Shown one piece after another: positions 6,098-14,792 of a stretch of 64,000 nucleotides of DNA. The notes under the pieces were generated by a model that was not told the origin of the DNA, ran no database searches, and saw only the letters and a program-made list of their open reading frames with translations. Source of the DNA: Paraburkholderia phenoliruptrix (GTDB lineage Bacteria; Pseudomonadota; Gammaproteobacteria; Burkholderiales; Burkholderiaceae); NCBI RefSeq assembly GCF_902859825.1, contig NZ_CADIKB010000023.1, forward strand, positions 1 to 64,000. Direction: 5' to 3'. Every line of letters begins with the position of its first letter. Within the stretch, counting starts at the first letter, position 1. A program made the position numbers and the translations under genes.

Positions 6098-8688
6098 GAA
6101 CGCCGGCCTCCTGCCAGCAATGACAGGTCCGCGAGCGTGAACACGACGCCCACCGAACCCGACGCCGCAAGATAGCGCGGCTCCCAATGCGGCTGGAACT
6201 TGCTCTTGAAAGCGCGCAGTCCGCGGAAGTTGTAAAAGCGGCCGCCGAAGCGCCACACGATGCCGGCAACCCGGTGCCAGCGCGACGCGAGCGGCGTCGG
6301 CTGCATGCCCGAGAGCGGCGCAATGCCGAGACTGAGCGAGCGGAAACCCGCCTGCTTCAGATGCAGGGCCAGTTGCGTGAACAGATATTCCATGGCGTAC
6401 GGCGACGCGCTTTCCACGTGACGCATCACGCCGACTGTGGCTTCGGTGTTCAGGTCGGTCGTCATGAAAGTGACGAATGCGACCGGCTCGCCGTGCTGGC
6501 GCACCAGCATGACGGACTGCGCGGCGAGGTATTCGTCGGTGAAAGCCGCGACGGAGAAGCTCTTTTCGCGCGCGTCGCGGCTATTCAGCCAGCCGTTGGA
6601 AATGCCGCGCAGCGTTTCGAGCGACGCCGGCACGTCCGCCTGATCGATCACTTCGACGGTAAAGCCGTCGCGCTCGCCGCGCTTGAGCGCATAGCGCAGA
6701 TGCGCGCGATGCGAGCCCTTGAGGTCGAAATCGTCGAGCACGACGTGCGCTTCCTCGCCGAGCTTCATGAGCGACAGACCCGCGTCGAGATACAGCGGCA
6801 ACGCGTTCGCGCGCACCTGATAGAAAGCGGCGCGGCCGCCGTGCGCATGGGCGAGCGCAACGAACTTGCTGATGAGACCCGCCCACTCCTCGCGCGGACC
6901 GACCGGATCGTGCAGCGCGGCCCACGTGCGGCCGTACTTCGCGTACATGAGGAACGCCTCGCGCGACTCGGAAAACAGAAAGCTCTTGTCGCCCATCAAG
7001 GCGAGCCCTGCGTCGCTGCGCTCCTGCGCGCGCACGATGCGCGCCGCGTCCTGCAGATCTTCCGGCGCGGGCTTCACGAAATGGCCCGGCGCGGGCCGCA
7101 GCAACTGCCAGAAGGAGAACGTCGCCGCAAAGAGGCTGGCGGCCAGCGTCGCGCGCAGCGCGCGCGGCGCGCGTTCGTCGAAGGCGAATTGCCACCAGAG
7201 ATCGCGCGTATAAGGCACATCGCGGAACGCGAACAGCATCACCCACGTGGCGAGCATCAGCACCATCGCCACCGAGACGAGCCAGCCGGCCGTGAACCGT
7301 TCGGCAAACAGCGACGAATGGCGATTGAAGCGCCGTCGCGTCGCAAGCAACAGCACGATCAGCATGCACAGCACGCCCGCTTCGACGAATGCCAGCCCCT
7401 TGGTCAGCGACAACGCGAGGCTCAGCACCGCCAGCAGCAAAGTCATCCACCACGCGGCATCCAGACGCCGCAGCAAGCCGCGCGCGACGAACAACAGCAG
7501 CACGCCGAGCACGCTGCACAGCATTTGCGAGCTTTCGAGCACCCACAGCGGCAGCACGTCGCGAAGAATATGGAGGCGCTGCCAGAACGCGGGCGTGGCG
7601 CTGGAAATCACCAGCATGCTGCCGACCACGAACGTGACGAGGCTCAGGAAGAGCGGCGCGAGTTTCGATGCGCCCGCCGCCTGCCGCAACGGCAGCCGGC
7701 CTTTCAGCGCGCGGCCTTCGAACCCGGCCAGCAATGCAGCGGAGACGACAAGCGGCGCGCCGAAATAGATCGCGCGATACGCGAGCAGCGCAGCCACCAT
7801 CTGCTGGGTAGCGACGCTGCCGTTCAGCGTGAACACCATGGCCGCTTCGAACACACCGACGCCGCCGGGCGTGTGGCCGATCATGCCGAGCAGCATGGCG
7901 GCGGCATACACGGTGATGAACGTGACGAAGCTCACGTCCGCATGCGGCAGCAACGCCCACAGCGCGAGGCCGGCGGCGACCACGTCCACGACCGCGAGGC
8001 CGACCTGTTCGAGCAGGTCGCGGCGCGCGGGAATGTCGAAGGAAAGCCACGGCCAGCGCGTGCGGACCGCGCGCGTCTCGACGCGGCAGGCGGCCGCCAG
8101 CACAACCAGCGCGGCGAGCAGCAGCGCGCCCACGCAGCGCACGGTGGTGGACGACAGATGCAGCATGGGCGCAAGCAGGCCGGCCACGCACACCATGCCG
8201 AGCGCCGTCATCAGGACGAGTGCGAGCGCGAGCGAGACGCTCGTGAAGACTGTCATGCGACCGATTTGCGCGGGCGTGATGCTCGCCGCGCCGTAGACGC
8301 GGGCGCGCACCGCGCCGCCCGTCAACGCGCCGAATCCGGTGGCGTTGCCGAGCGCCGAACCGGCGGTTGCGCCGATCCACAGCGCCGCCCGCGGCACGCT
8401 TGCGCCCAGGTAGCGCAGGCCCACGGCATCGCGTCCGACAAGCGCCAGATAACTCAGCGCGGTGGCGCCGAGCGCGGCCGTCCATTCGCGGGCCGTCAGG
8501 CGGCGCAGCTCGTGCATCACCGAGCGGTAATCGACCGCCTGCGAGAGATGCTGAAGCACGACCAGCAGCAGCCCGCCGATGCCGAGCGCGAGCACGGGCG
8601 AAAGCAATCCCCTGATGCCGGGCGCCTTCGATGCCCGGACGAACATCGCGCCTAGCCGGTCGAATTTGTTCTTATATCGATGGAACAT
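6094..8688 (-). CDS. mprF: Phosphatidylglycerol lysyltransferase / aminoacyl-PG synthase and flippase
   Basis: Integral membrane protein of 864 residues with two parts. The N-terminal 500 or so residues are a long run of membrane helices (flippase part, including GGAVRARVYG and the GHTPGGVGVFEA segment). The C-terminal cytoplasmic DUF2156 domain transfers an amino acid from aminoacyl-tRNA to phosphatidylglycerol. The modification lowers negative surface charge and gives resistance to cationic peptides and acid. It overlaps the downstream acvB hydrolase by 4 nt. The start is ambiguous: ATG at 8688, or an in-frame TTG at 8694 with better spacing to AAGG. Lysine versus alanine specificity cannot be told from sequence alone. 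Confidence 0.88.
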   Translation of the reverse strand: MFHRYKNKFDRLGAMFVRASKAPGIRGLLSPVLALGIGGLLLVVLQHLSQAVDYRSVMHELRRLTAREWTAALGATALSYLALVGRDAVGLRYLGASVPRAALWIGATAGSALGNATGFGALTGGAVRARVYGAASITPAQIGRMTVFTSVSLALALVLMTALGMVCVAGLLAPMLHLSSTTVRCVGALLLAALVVLAAACRVETRAVRTRWPWLSFDIPARRDLLEQVGLAVVDVVAAGLALWALLPHADVSFVTFITVYAAAMLLGMIGHTPGGVGVFEAAMVFTLNGSVATQQMVAALLAYRAIYFGAPLVVSAALLAGFEGRALKGRLPLRQAAGASKLAPLFLSLVTFVVGSMLVISSATPAFWQRLHILRDVLPLWVLESSQMLCSVLGVLLLFVARGLLRRLDAAWWMTLLLAVLSLALSLTKGLAFVEAGVLCMLIVLLLATRRRFNRHSSLFAERFTAGWLVSVAMVLMLATWVMLFAFRDVPYTRDLWWQFAFDERAPRALRATLAASLFAATFSFWQLLRPAPGHFVKPAPEDLQDAARIVRAQERSDAGLALMGDKSFLFSESREAFLMYAKYGRTWAALHDPVGPREEWAGLISKFVALAHAHGGRAAFYQVRANALPLYLDAGLSLMKLGEEAHVVLDDFDLKGSHRAHLRYALKRGERDGFTVEVIDQADVPASLETLRGISNGWLNSRDAREKSFSVAAFTDEYLAAQSVMLVRQHGEPVAFVTFMTTDLNTEATVGVMRHVESASPYAMEYLFTQLALHLKQAGFRSLSLGIAPLSGMQPTPLASRWHRVAGIVWRFGGRFYNFRGLRAFKSKFQPHWEPRYLAASGSVGVVFTLADLSLLAGGRRS

Positions 8689-9114
8689 GGTCAATGCGGG
8701 CCTTGCGTGGAGCTGTCAGCTGTCGCGGCGGCGGGCCGTCTGCCGCCAGGCCGCCTTCGGTGATTACAACTGGATAACGGCATGCCGATCAAAAGGTTGA
8801 CAGTGCGGGGCATTGCGGCGGGGTTTAACCTGGGCCGACGGCCCATATAAGCGGCGCCCTTACGGCACAACCCGGCACAACCCGTCGCCTGCCGGCCGGC
8901 CTCGAAGCTCAGGGGGGTGAAGTTTAAACGCTAATCATGCGCGGCGAACGAACATTTCGGCATGAGCTCATGCGTGCCGGGAGGAGCCGGCGATTTCGCG
9001 AGGTGCCAACGGATCTTACTCAAGCTTCTCGCCGCCGCTGCCGTAATCGCAAGCAATAGCCTCGGGAGATGCGATCTGTTGATCGCAAGAAGGAGGCCCT
9101 TGACGGGAGAAACG
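8689..9114. other. Divergent intergenic region
   Basis: About 425 nt between mprF (minus) and a small membrane protein gene (plus). It must hold both promoters. I see no convincing operator, RNA or conserved ORF; an in-frame upstream extension of the plus-strand ORF (from 8962) lacks a ribosome binding site. Confidence 0.5.
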
Positions 9115-9258
9115 ATGATGGCGGAACAGGACTGGATGATGGCCGGTTTGTATCTGGTCGGCCTCGTGTCGACGGCGCTGGTAATGAGCGCGCTTTCGGC
9201 GCGAGCCGCGAAAATGCGGCAAACGCTCGCCCGGGCGGCCCGTCGCTCGGGCGAATGA
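9115..9258 (+). CDS. Small single-span membrane protein, unknown
   Basis: Forty-seven residues starting MMAEQDWMMAGLYLVGL. One hydrophobic helix (about residues 8-26) is followed by a strongly basic tail rich in Arg and Lys, so the C-terminus should stay in the cytoplasm. The start at 9115 is chosen for GGGAGA 4 nt upstream; a longer in-frame ORF from 8962 has no such site. No family recognised. Expressed away from mprF, so not obviously linked to it. Confidence 0.55.
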   Translation: MMAEQDWMMAGLYLVGLVSTALVMSALSARAAKMRQTLARAARRSGE

Positions 9259-9335
9259 GCTTGGGCGATGAGCGTGGGCAGCCCGGCACGACGAGTTGCA
9301 CCCGGAGCCTCGCGCCACAGACGGGATTACAAAAC

Positions 9336-9362
9336 ACAAGCGGCGCTGAATGCGCCGCTTGT
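9336..9362. terminator. 11-bp stem terminator between convergent small genes
   Basis: ACAAGCGGCGC (9336-9346) pairs perfectly with GCGCCGCTTGT (9352-9362) around TGAAT. The minus-strand side runs into GTTTTG, so it best serves the minus-strand gene at 9473-9625; it may work in both directions. Confidence 0.7.
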
Positions 9363-9472
9363 TGCTTCATACTGACTGCTGTCAGATTCGACTCGCCTGT
9401 TCCTACACCTGCCTTGCGCAGGAAACGGCTGGCTGCGTGCGCGCCGGCCCGCAACGGGACCGTGCGCCGTGC

Positions 9473-9625
9473 TTACTGCGGACGGCGGTGCGCTTCTGCA
9501 ATCACAGCGCAGTTTTGCAGATGCAGGTTCAGCGCGTGGAGGGCCAGCGCGCGCAGCTTGGCAAGCCAGTTGCCCTTGGCGGCGACAGTGTTGCGGGCGG
9601 ATGCGGCGTTCGTTGCGGTGTTCAT
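9473..9625 (-). CDS. Small protein, unknown (50 residues)
   Basis: Fifty-codon ORF starting MNTATNAASARNTVAAKGNW, with an amphipathic Leu/Ala/His-rich centre (LAKLRALALHALNLHLQ) and a basic end. AGGAG lies 7 nt before the ATG, a good sigma-70 promoter (TATAAT) lies 43 nt upstream, and a strong hairpin follows, so this is a complete small transcription unit. No family recognised; DUF1127-type proteins are similar in size but their arginine signature is not evident. The 5' region carries the motif CTAGGTATAAACCCT, also found before the small gene at 62192. Confidence 0.62.
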   Translation of the reverse strand: MNTATNAASARNTVAAKGNWLAKLRALALHALNLHLQNCAVIAEAHRRPQ

Positions 9626-9641
9626 GGTCGGGCTCCTGTAT

Positions 9642-9656
9642 AGGGTTTATACCTAG
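9642..9656 (-). promoter_or_regulatory. Shared motif CTAGGTATAAACCCT (copy 1)
   Basis: Fifteen-nucleotide motif 17 nt upstream of the 50-residue gene, identical and in the same orientation to 62126-62140. Directly upstream is GGGTTATTCCCTA, a related half-palindrome, so the site may be two adjacent binding sites over the transcription start. Confidence 0.5.
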
Positions 9657-9667
9657 GGAATAACCCG

Positions 9668-9695
9668 ATTATAGTCTTCTCATTGCGCAACGCAA
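9668..9695 (-). promoter_or_regulatory. Sigma-70 promoter of the 50-residue gene
   Basis: Minus strand TTGCGT (9695-9690), 16-nt spacer, perfect TATAAT (9673-9668). Confidence 0.65.
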
Positions 9696-9785
9696 CAAAA
9701 AACAAACCTGTGGCGTGAGAAACACACCGGCGCGGCCGCTTCCCTGCGAGGCTGCGCTCAAAGGGTCGCATGCACGAGCGCAGTA

Positions 9786-9816
9786 TTAACAAACCGCACC
9801 GTACAGGTGCAATAAT
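9786..9816 (+). promoter_or_regulatory. Candidate promoter of the DHA2 transporter
   Basis: TTAACA (9786-9791) and AATAAT (9811-9816) with a 19-nt spacer, in the gap before the transporter. The spacing is long, so the call is tentative. Confidence 0.35.
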
Positions 9817-9890
9817 GCCCCCTTGCCTGCCGCCTCGCTTCTTGCGTGCCTTCTTCTCTTACCGGCGACAGACCACCTCCGCCCCGTTCC

Positions 9891-11288
9891 ATGACCGTCG
9901 CCGAGAAAGCCCTGATTGCGCCTTTGATCGTCGCATGCGCGATGTTCATGGAAAGCGTCGATGCCAACGTCATCGTCACCGCGTTGCCGGCCATGGCGCG
10001 CGACTTCGGGCGCGATCCCGTGACGCTGAAAATCGCGGTCACGAGCTACGTGCTCGGGCTCGGCGTCTTTATTCCCGTGTGCGGCTGGCTAGCCGACCGC
10101 TTCGGCGCGCGCACCGTCTTTCGCACGGCGATCGGCATCTTCGTGGCCGGCTCGCTGTTGTGCGCGGCGTCCAATTCCCTCGCCACCTTTACGCTCGCCC
10201 GCTTCGTGCAAGGCGTCGGCGGCGCGATGATGGTGCCGGTCGGCCGGATCATCATCTTCCGGGTCGTGCACAAGGCCGATTTCATCCGCGCGATGAACTA
10301 TCTGAGCGTGCCCGCCATGCTCGGCCCGGCGGCCGGGCCGCTGCTCGGCGGCTTTATCACGACCTACCTGCACTGGCGCCTGATCTTCTTCATCAACGTG
10401 CCGATCGGCATCCTCGGCATCTATCTGACGAACCGGCACATCGCGAACACGCGCGAACCGGATCCCGGGCCGCTGGACTGGATCGGTTTTTTTCTATCGG
10501 CGGCGGGCGCGGTGCTGTTTCTGCTCGGCTTGTCGCTCGTCGGCGGCGAACTGATTGCCAATCGCGACGCGTTCGGCATGTGCGGCATCGGCGCCGTCCT
10601 GCTCCTGCTTTATGTCGCGTATGCGCAGCGCGCGCGGCTGCCGCTGCTCGATCTGCGATTTTTCAAGGTGCCGACCTTTCAGGCGAGCGTGCTCGGCGGC
10701 TCGCTGTTTCGCATCGGCCTCGGTGCTCTGCCGTTCCTGTTGCCGCTGATGCTGCAGGAAGGGCACGGCATGAGCGCGTTCCAATCCGGGCTGATTACCT
10801 GCGCGTCGGCATTCGGCGGCATGTTCATGCGCGCGGTTGCGTCGCGCGCGCTGCATCGCTATGGCTTTCGCTCGGTGCTCGTCGTCAACGCGGCCTTGTC
10901 GGGCATTTCGATCGCCGCATGCGGGCTCTTTTTCCCCGGCACGCCGACGTGGATTATCTGGGTGGTCGTGCTGCTCGGCGGCTTTTTCCCCGCGCTGCAA
11001 TTCACGAGTCTGAATTCGTTGACCTATGCGGAAATCGAGAGCCGCGACGTGGGCCGCGCGACGAGCCTCGGCAGTGTCGTACAGCAGATGTCGCTCGGTC
11101 TCGGCGTCACCGTGGGCGGCATCGTCCTGCAAGTGTCGCGTTTGCTGAACGGCCATGAAGCCATCATGTGGTCGGATTTCTGGCCGGCGTTTCTTGTCGT
11201 CGGGCTGTGCTCGTTCGCGTCGATCCCGGTCACGCTGCGGCTGCCGCACGGCGCCGGCGAGGAAATCTCGCGCGGGGGCCGCGGCTGA
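9891..11288 (+). CDS. MFS drug efflux transporter, DHA2 (EmrB/MdtD-like)
   Basis: Inner-membrane proton antiporter of 465 residues, consistent with the 14-helix DHA2 group. Diagnostic pieces: the helix-1 MESVDANVIVTALP motif, GWLADRFGAR between helices 2 and 3, RFVQGVGGAMMVPVGR in helix 4 and GPLLGG in helix 5. The ATG at 9891 is preferred over a GTG at 9846 because the intervening codons have poor codon usage; neither has a Shine-Dalgarno sequence. A second DHA2 transporter of similar length sits at 15475, so the two may be paralogues. It converges on the DUF421 gene. Substrate unknown. Confidence 0.85.
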   Translation: MTVAEKALIAPLIVACAMFMESVDANVIVTALPAMARDFGRDPVTLKIAVTSYVLGLGVFIPVCGWLADRFGARTVFRTAIGIFVAGSLLCAASNSLATFTLARFVQGVGGAMMVPVGRIIIFRVVHKADFIRAMNYLSVPAMLGPAAGPLLGGFITTYLHWRLIFFINVPIGILGIYLTNRHIANTREPDPGPLDWIGFFLSAAGAVLFLLGLSLVGGELIANRDAFGMCGIGAVLLLLYVAYAQRARLPLLDLRFFKVPTFQASVLGGSLFRIGLGALPFLLPLMLQEGHGMSAFQSGLITCASAFGGMFMRAVASRALHRYGFRSVLVVNAALSGISIAACGLFFPGTPTWIIWVVVLLGGFFPALQFTSLNSLTYAEIESRDVGRATSLGSVVQQMSLGLGVTVGGIVLQVSRLLNGHEAIMWSDFWPAFLVVGLCSFASIPVTLRLPHGAGEEISRGGRG

Positions 11289-11331
11289 CGCCGACCGTCG
11301 CCTGCCCTGCGCCTGTGAGGCTGCGCAATAG

Positions 11332-11826
11332 TCACGGCTCCTTGCGGATCACGCTCACCTCGCCGTTACGCTCGAGAATCGCCGCCGCCACCTTGTCGAG
11401 CGAACGCGAGCCGAGCTTCTGCCGCACGCTTTCACGCACGTCGTTCGAGGTCATCAGCGCGGCGCGCAGTTCGTTTTCGTTGAAGGCGCCGTTGCTGTAC
11501 ACCTCGCGCTCGACGCCGCCCACGAGCCGCTCCACCGCGTGCCAGCGCATGCAGACCCACGCGAGCAGGCGGTGACACACGACAATGACGAGCGATGCCA
11601 GCACGGTCGCGACGAACGGCGACGCGCCCACGATCGCGCGGCTCAACGTGGCGCCGAGGAGAATCACCACCACCGAATCGAACGGCGAGCGTTGCCCGAA
11701 CGAGCGCCGGCCGGAAACCCTGATCAACACAAGCGCGACGAGAAAAATGACCAGCGCGCGCGCGCTCATCTGCAGCGGGTCGAGATCTCGTCCTTGCCCG
11801 AACAGCAGATAGATCGCGTCCATCAT
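11332..11826 (-). CDS. DUF421 (YetF/YcaP-type) membrane protein
   Basis: Protein of 164 residues with about three hydrophobic segments in the first half, then a soluble domain with VYSNGAFNENELRAALM, the layout of the YetF family. These proteins are of uncertain function; some B. subtilis members affect spores, others are envelope proteins of stress regulons. AGGAGG lies 8 nt before ATG 11826. Stand-alone, between a transporter that converges on it and a decayed oxidase gene upstream. Confidence 0.8.
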   Translation of the reverse strand: MMDAIYLLFGQGRDLDPLQMSARALVIFLVALVLIRVSGRRSFGQRSPFDSVVVILLGATLSRAIVGASPFVATVLASLVIVVCHRLLAWVCMRWHAVERLVGGVEREVYSNGAFNENELRAALMTSNDVRESVRQKLGSRSLDKVAAAILERNGEVSVIRKEP

Positions 11827-12063
11827 TGTTATGTCCTCCTTTTGCGGCGCGTTGCCCTCATGGTTTTTTCTGCGGCGAGGACGGCGCTCATGGGGCGGCT
11901 AGCGGTGTTGCGCCGGCCCTTGCTGCCCCTCGCCGCCATCGCACGGGCGGCGTGTGCTCCGTGCGCCGCCTCGCTGAGGGCCTCGCGACTTTCTGTCGCC
12001 ATCCGCCGATGCCATGAAGAAGCAAACGATGTGCCGGTAACAAACCGGCAAAGCCGTCGCGCG

Positions 12064-12907
12064 TTACTTGCCTAAAGCCGCACGCACCTTCGACACGTCG
12101 CGCGATGTCACGGGCGCAGCCGCGTTGCCCCATGTATTGCGGACGAACGTGAGCACCTGGGCCATTTCGTTGGTGGTGAGCCGGTTGGCGAAAGACGGCA
12201 TCTTGTGCGGCTCGGGGCCGCCCTGCGTGCGCGGACTCTCGCCGCCCTCCACGACGAGCAGCACGAGCGAGACGCGGATACTTTTGCCGCTCGCCCGCGC
12301 CATCCATCCGATGACAGCGCGCGGGACGATCGGCCTGAATGCACTGCTCGTTTGTCTGGCCGGGAATGGTCTGGGTCTTGCCGGCCAGCTGCGGCACCCA
12401 GAACGCGTGCACGACATCGGCGCTTTTCAAGAGCACCTTTACCGGCTCGCCCACAGGAATATGAATTTCATTCGCCGTACTGAAGTTTCGTGCGGGGTCG
12501 GCGTCTTCGGTGTAATCGACTTTCCACCACCAGTCGTAAGCGGTGACGGTAATGACCAGCCGCGCGTGCGAGGCCGGCGAAGCAACGGACTCGAGCGTCA
12601 TCATCGCGTAGACGAGCATGCCGAGCAGCGCGATGCACGAGACACCGGTGCCCACGTAGATCCAGCGCAGGCCGCCCGCCTCCGGCCCGATTGCTTCCGC
12701 CGGCGCAGCGGCGCGCTCGCGGAGCACGGCCCCCACAAGCAGTCCGCTCACGATCAGCACGACCAGCACGACGATTGCCGTCAGCACCCAGCCGAGCCGC
12801 ATCGTCGGTGATGCCGCGGGCCTTTCGGTGTGCAGAAAATAAGCGAGCGGTGCAGGCTCGGCGCAAGCTTCGGACGACAGAACAACGCTTGCGCAGAACA
12901 CGTTCAA
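12064..12907 (-). pseudogene. Cytochrome c oxidase subunit II-cytochrome c fusion, degraded
   Basis: The first 188 codons (12907-12344) are a good COX2 N-terminus: two membrane helices, TAYDWWWKV, the CuA-site histidine in VVHAFWVP and GKTQTIPGQTNEQ. The next expected segment with the C-x3-C-x3-H-x2-M CuA ligands is missing. The frame goes straight into CHRMDGAGE, a cytochrome c remnant without CxxCH. Near 12270 the frame shifts; the next frame reads LVLLVVEGGESPRTQGG and continues to 12064 as the end of a cytochrome c domain (MPSFANRLTTNEMAQVLTF). At least two deletions, one frame-changing, have therefore removed CuA and heme binding. No other oxidase subunit is adjacent. Confidence 0.8.
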
Positions 12908-13175
12908 AGCTGCCGACGCGGCGAGGCGCGCCTAGTGTGGCTGTTGCAGCTTTGTTTGCGCGGTCCTGATGCATCGCATGCCGCTCTGCTGCGGTAACGT
13001 GTTCGAGACTTCGGGCCGACGCGCGATGGCGCTGCTCCCTCGCGCAGTGCCCGACACAGGGGTCAAGCAGCGCTCAACGATGGGCAAGAAACGAACCTTT
13101 CAAGCGACTGAACGCGGGTCGGGTCCCGGGATTGCTCTTCCCGAGACACCCTCGACCCTGCATAAGGAGCTTGCC

Positions 13176-13412
13176 TTGAAACATGCCACTCTCGCGATCG
13201 CGCTCGTCGCCTCATTCGCGTTCATCCACACCGCGGCGCATGCCGAGGGCTGCGCCAAAGGCGCGGTTGTCGGCGGCGTCGGCGGACATGTTGCGGGCGG
13301 CCACGGCGTGGCCGGCGCCGCAGCCGGCTGTGCGATCGGCCACCATGAGGCGAAGAAAAAACAGAAAGCGGCCAGCGCGGCAGCAGCCGCCAGCCAACCG
13401 GCAGGAAAATAG
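13176..13412 (+). CDS. Small secreted glycine-zipper-like protein
   Basis: Seventy-eight residues. The start is a TTG with AAGGAG 6 nt upstream. MKHATLAIALVASFAFIHTA followed by AHA gives a clear signal peptide. The mature part has a Gly/Ala/His-rich zipper (GAVVGGVGGHVAGGHGVAG) and a Lys/Ala-rich tail, like many small outer-membrane or periplasmic glycine-zipper proteins of Burkholderia. Function unknown. It has its own transcription unit, closed by a strong terminator shared with the ferredoxin reductase gene. Confidence 0.75.
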   Translation: MKHATLAIALVASFAFIHTAAHAEGCAKGAVVGGVGGHVAGGHGVAGAAAGCAIGHHEAKKKQKAASAAAAASQPAGK

Positions 13413-13430
13413 CGCTCCGTGATGGAAAAA

Positions 13431-13459
13431 AAGACCCGGCGCGATCGCCGCCGGGTCTT
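13431..13459. terminator. Bidirectional terminator
   Basis: AAGACCCGGC (13431-13440) pairs with GCCGGGTCTT (13450-13459). A run of A residues on the left gives a U tract for the minus-strand reductase gene; the plus side serves the small secreted protein gene. Confidence 0.82.
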
Positions 13460-13488
13460 GCCGGATTTTCCCGAAGCGTCCCGCGGTT

Positions 13489-14562
13489 TCAGCCGGCCGC
13501 GCTCACTTTCTCGGCGAGCTTCGCGTCATAGCTGGAATGCACATGCACGCGTTTGCGCTCGGGATACGCATAGGAGTAGGCCTTGCGAAGCGCGAGCGAC
13601 GCCTCATGAAAGCCTGACAGAATGAGTTTCTGCTTGTTCGGATAATTGGCGATGTCGCCGACCGCGAAGATGCCGGGCCGCGAGCTCTCGTAGTTGGAGG
13701 TATCGACATCGACACGGCCGCCGTGAATGCTCAAGCCCCACTGCGCTATCGGACCCAGATCCGCGATCAGCCCATACAACACGACGAGCTGATCGGCCTG
13801 CAGTTCGGTCTCGCCTTCAATATGTCGCAATGTGATAGATTTCAGCGCGCTGCCTGACGCGTCGCTGTTCGCCTGCAACGCCGAAATCGCGCCGACTACG
13901 AAGTCCATCTCGCCCGCCTGCACCGCACGCCGCATCAGCTCCACGCTCGAGTCCGCGGCGCTGAAGCCGTTGCGCCGATGCACGAGCGTGACGCGCCGCG
14001 CGACCTTGCGCAACGCGAGCGCCCAGTCGAGCGCGGAATCACCGCCGCCCGCCACGACGACGGTCTTGTCGGCGAAATCCGCGAGACGCTGCACGCTGTA
14101 ATGCACGGAGCGCGATTCGAGCGGCACCGCGTCGGCGAGCGCCAGCTTTTGCGGCACGAATGCACCGTTGCCGGCGGCGAGCAGGATGGCCGCGACGTCG
14201 AACACGAGGCCTCGATCGGTGCGCACGGTCCATCGCCCGTCGCTGCCCTGCTCGACCGATTCGACCCGCTCTTCGAGATGAATGGGCACATCAAACGGCT
14301 TGCATTGCGCGAGCAGACGGTCCACGAGTTCGCGTGCCGTACATGACGGAATGGCGGGAATGTCGTAGATCGGCTTGTCGGGATACAGCTCGGTACACTG
14401 GCCGCCGATCTTGCCGAGCGCATCGACGATATGACACGACAAGCCGATCACGCCGGCCTCGAAAGCGGCAAAGAGGCCCACGGGGCCGGCACCGACGATC
14501 AGCACGTCGGTGCGAATGACCGGTGAACCGGGTGGCAAAACAGGCTCGGCTGCGGACGTCAT
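13489..14562 (-). CDS. Ferredoxin--NADP+ reductase, thioredoxin-reductase-like type
   Basis: FAD enzyme of 357 residues that exchanges electrons between NADPH and ferredoxin or flavodoxin. An FAD Rossmann motif GAGPVGL sits near the N-terminus. GGQCTELYPDKPIYDIP is the family signature and replaces the CxxC of thioredoxin reductase, and a second nucleotide motif GGGDSALDWAL binds NADPH. GIFAVGDIANYPNKQKLI closes the FAD site. Length and motifs match the TrxR-like FNR found in Burkholderia and Bacillus. Divergent from the AhpD-like gene, with a palindrome between them. Confidence 0.92.
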   Translation of the reverse strand: MTSAAEPVLPPGSPVIRTDVLIVGAGPVGLFAAFEAGVIGLSCHIVDALGKIGGQCTELYPDKPIYDIPAIPSCTARELVDRLLAQCKPFDVPIHLEERVESVEQGSDGRWTVRTDRGLVFDVAAILLAAGNGAFVPQKLALADAVPLESRSVHYSVQRLADFADKTVVVAGGGDSALDWALALRKVARRVTLVHRRNGFSAADSSVELMRRAVQAGEMDFVVGAISALQANSDASGSALKSITLRHIEGETELQADQLVVLYGLIADLGPIAQWGLSIHGGRVDVDTSNYESSRPGIFAVGDIANYPNKQKLILSGFHEASLALRKAYSYAYPERKRVHVHSSYDAKLAEKVSAAG

Positions 14563-14693
14563 GCGAAAACTCTTCGATAAGGTGATGACCCACCATACCG
14601 AATCGACGCGGGCGCGGCAACGATGCCATTACAGCGAGCAAGGACGCTTGACGCGTCGCGAGTCCGCTCGCCCCGCCCACAAAGTGGTTACCC

Positions 14694-14719
14694 GAAAAAC
14701 GCCATAAATGGCCATTTTT
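14694..14719. promoter_or_regulatory. Palindrome in a divergent promoter region
   Basis: GCCAT-AA-ATGGC flanked by AAAAA and TTTTT, an interrupted inverted repeat between the reductase and the AhpD-like gene. A possible operator for either; no regulator is adjacent. Confidence 0.35.
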
Positions 14720-14792
14720 CAAAGCCAGTGCGGCGACTAGTATTCACTCATCGCATTGCCGGATGCGCCCTAACCAACGCAAGGAGTGAATC

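Noticed and set aside
6187..8655. Plus-strand ORF of 822 codons opposite mprF
   Set aside because: Antisense shadow; composition is dominated by Arg, Gln, His and Glu and the real mprF frame on the other strand has full family motifs.
9770..11158. Alternative frame ORF overlapping the DHA2 transporter
   Set aside because: Arg-rich, no membrane pattern; the overlapping frame is a clean MFS protein.
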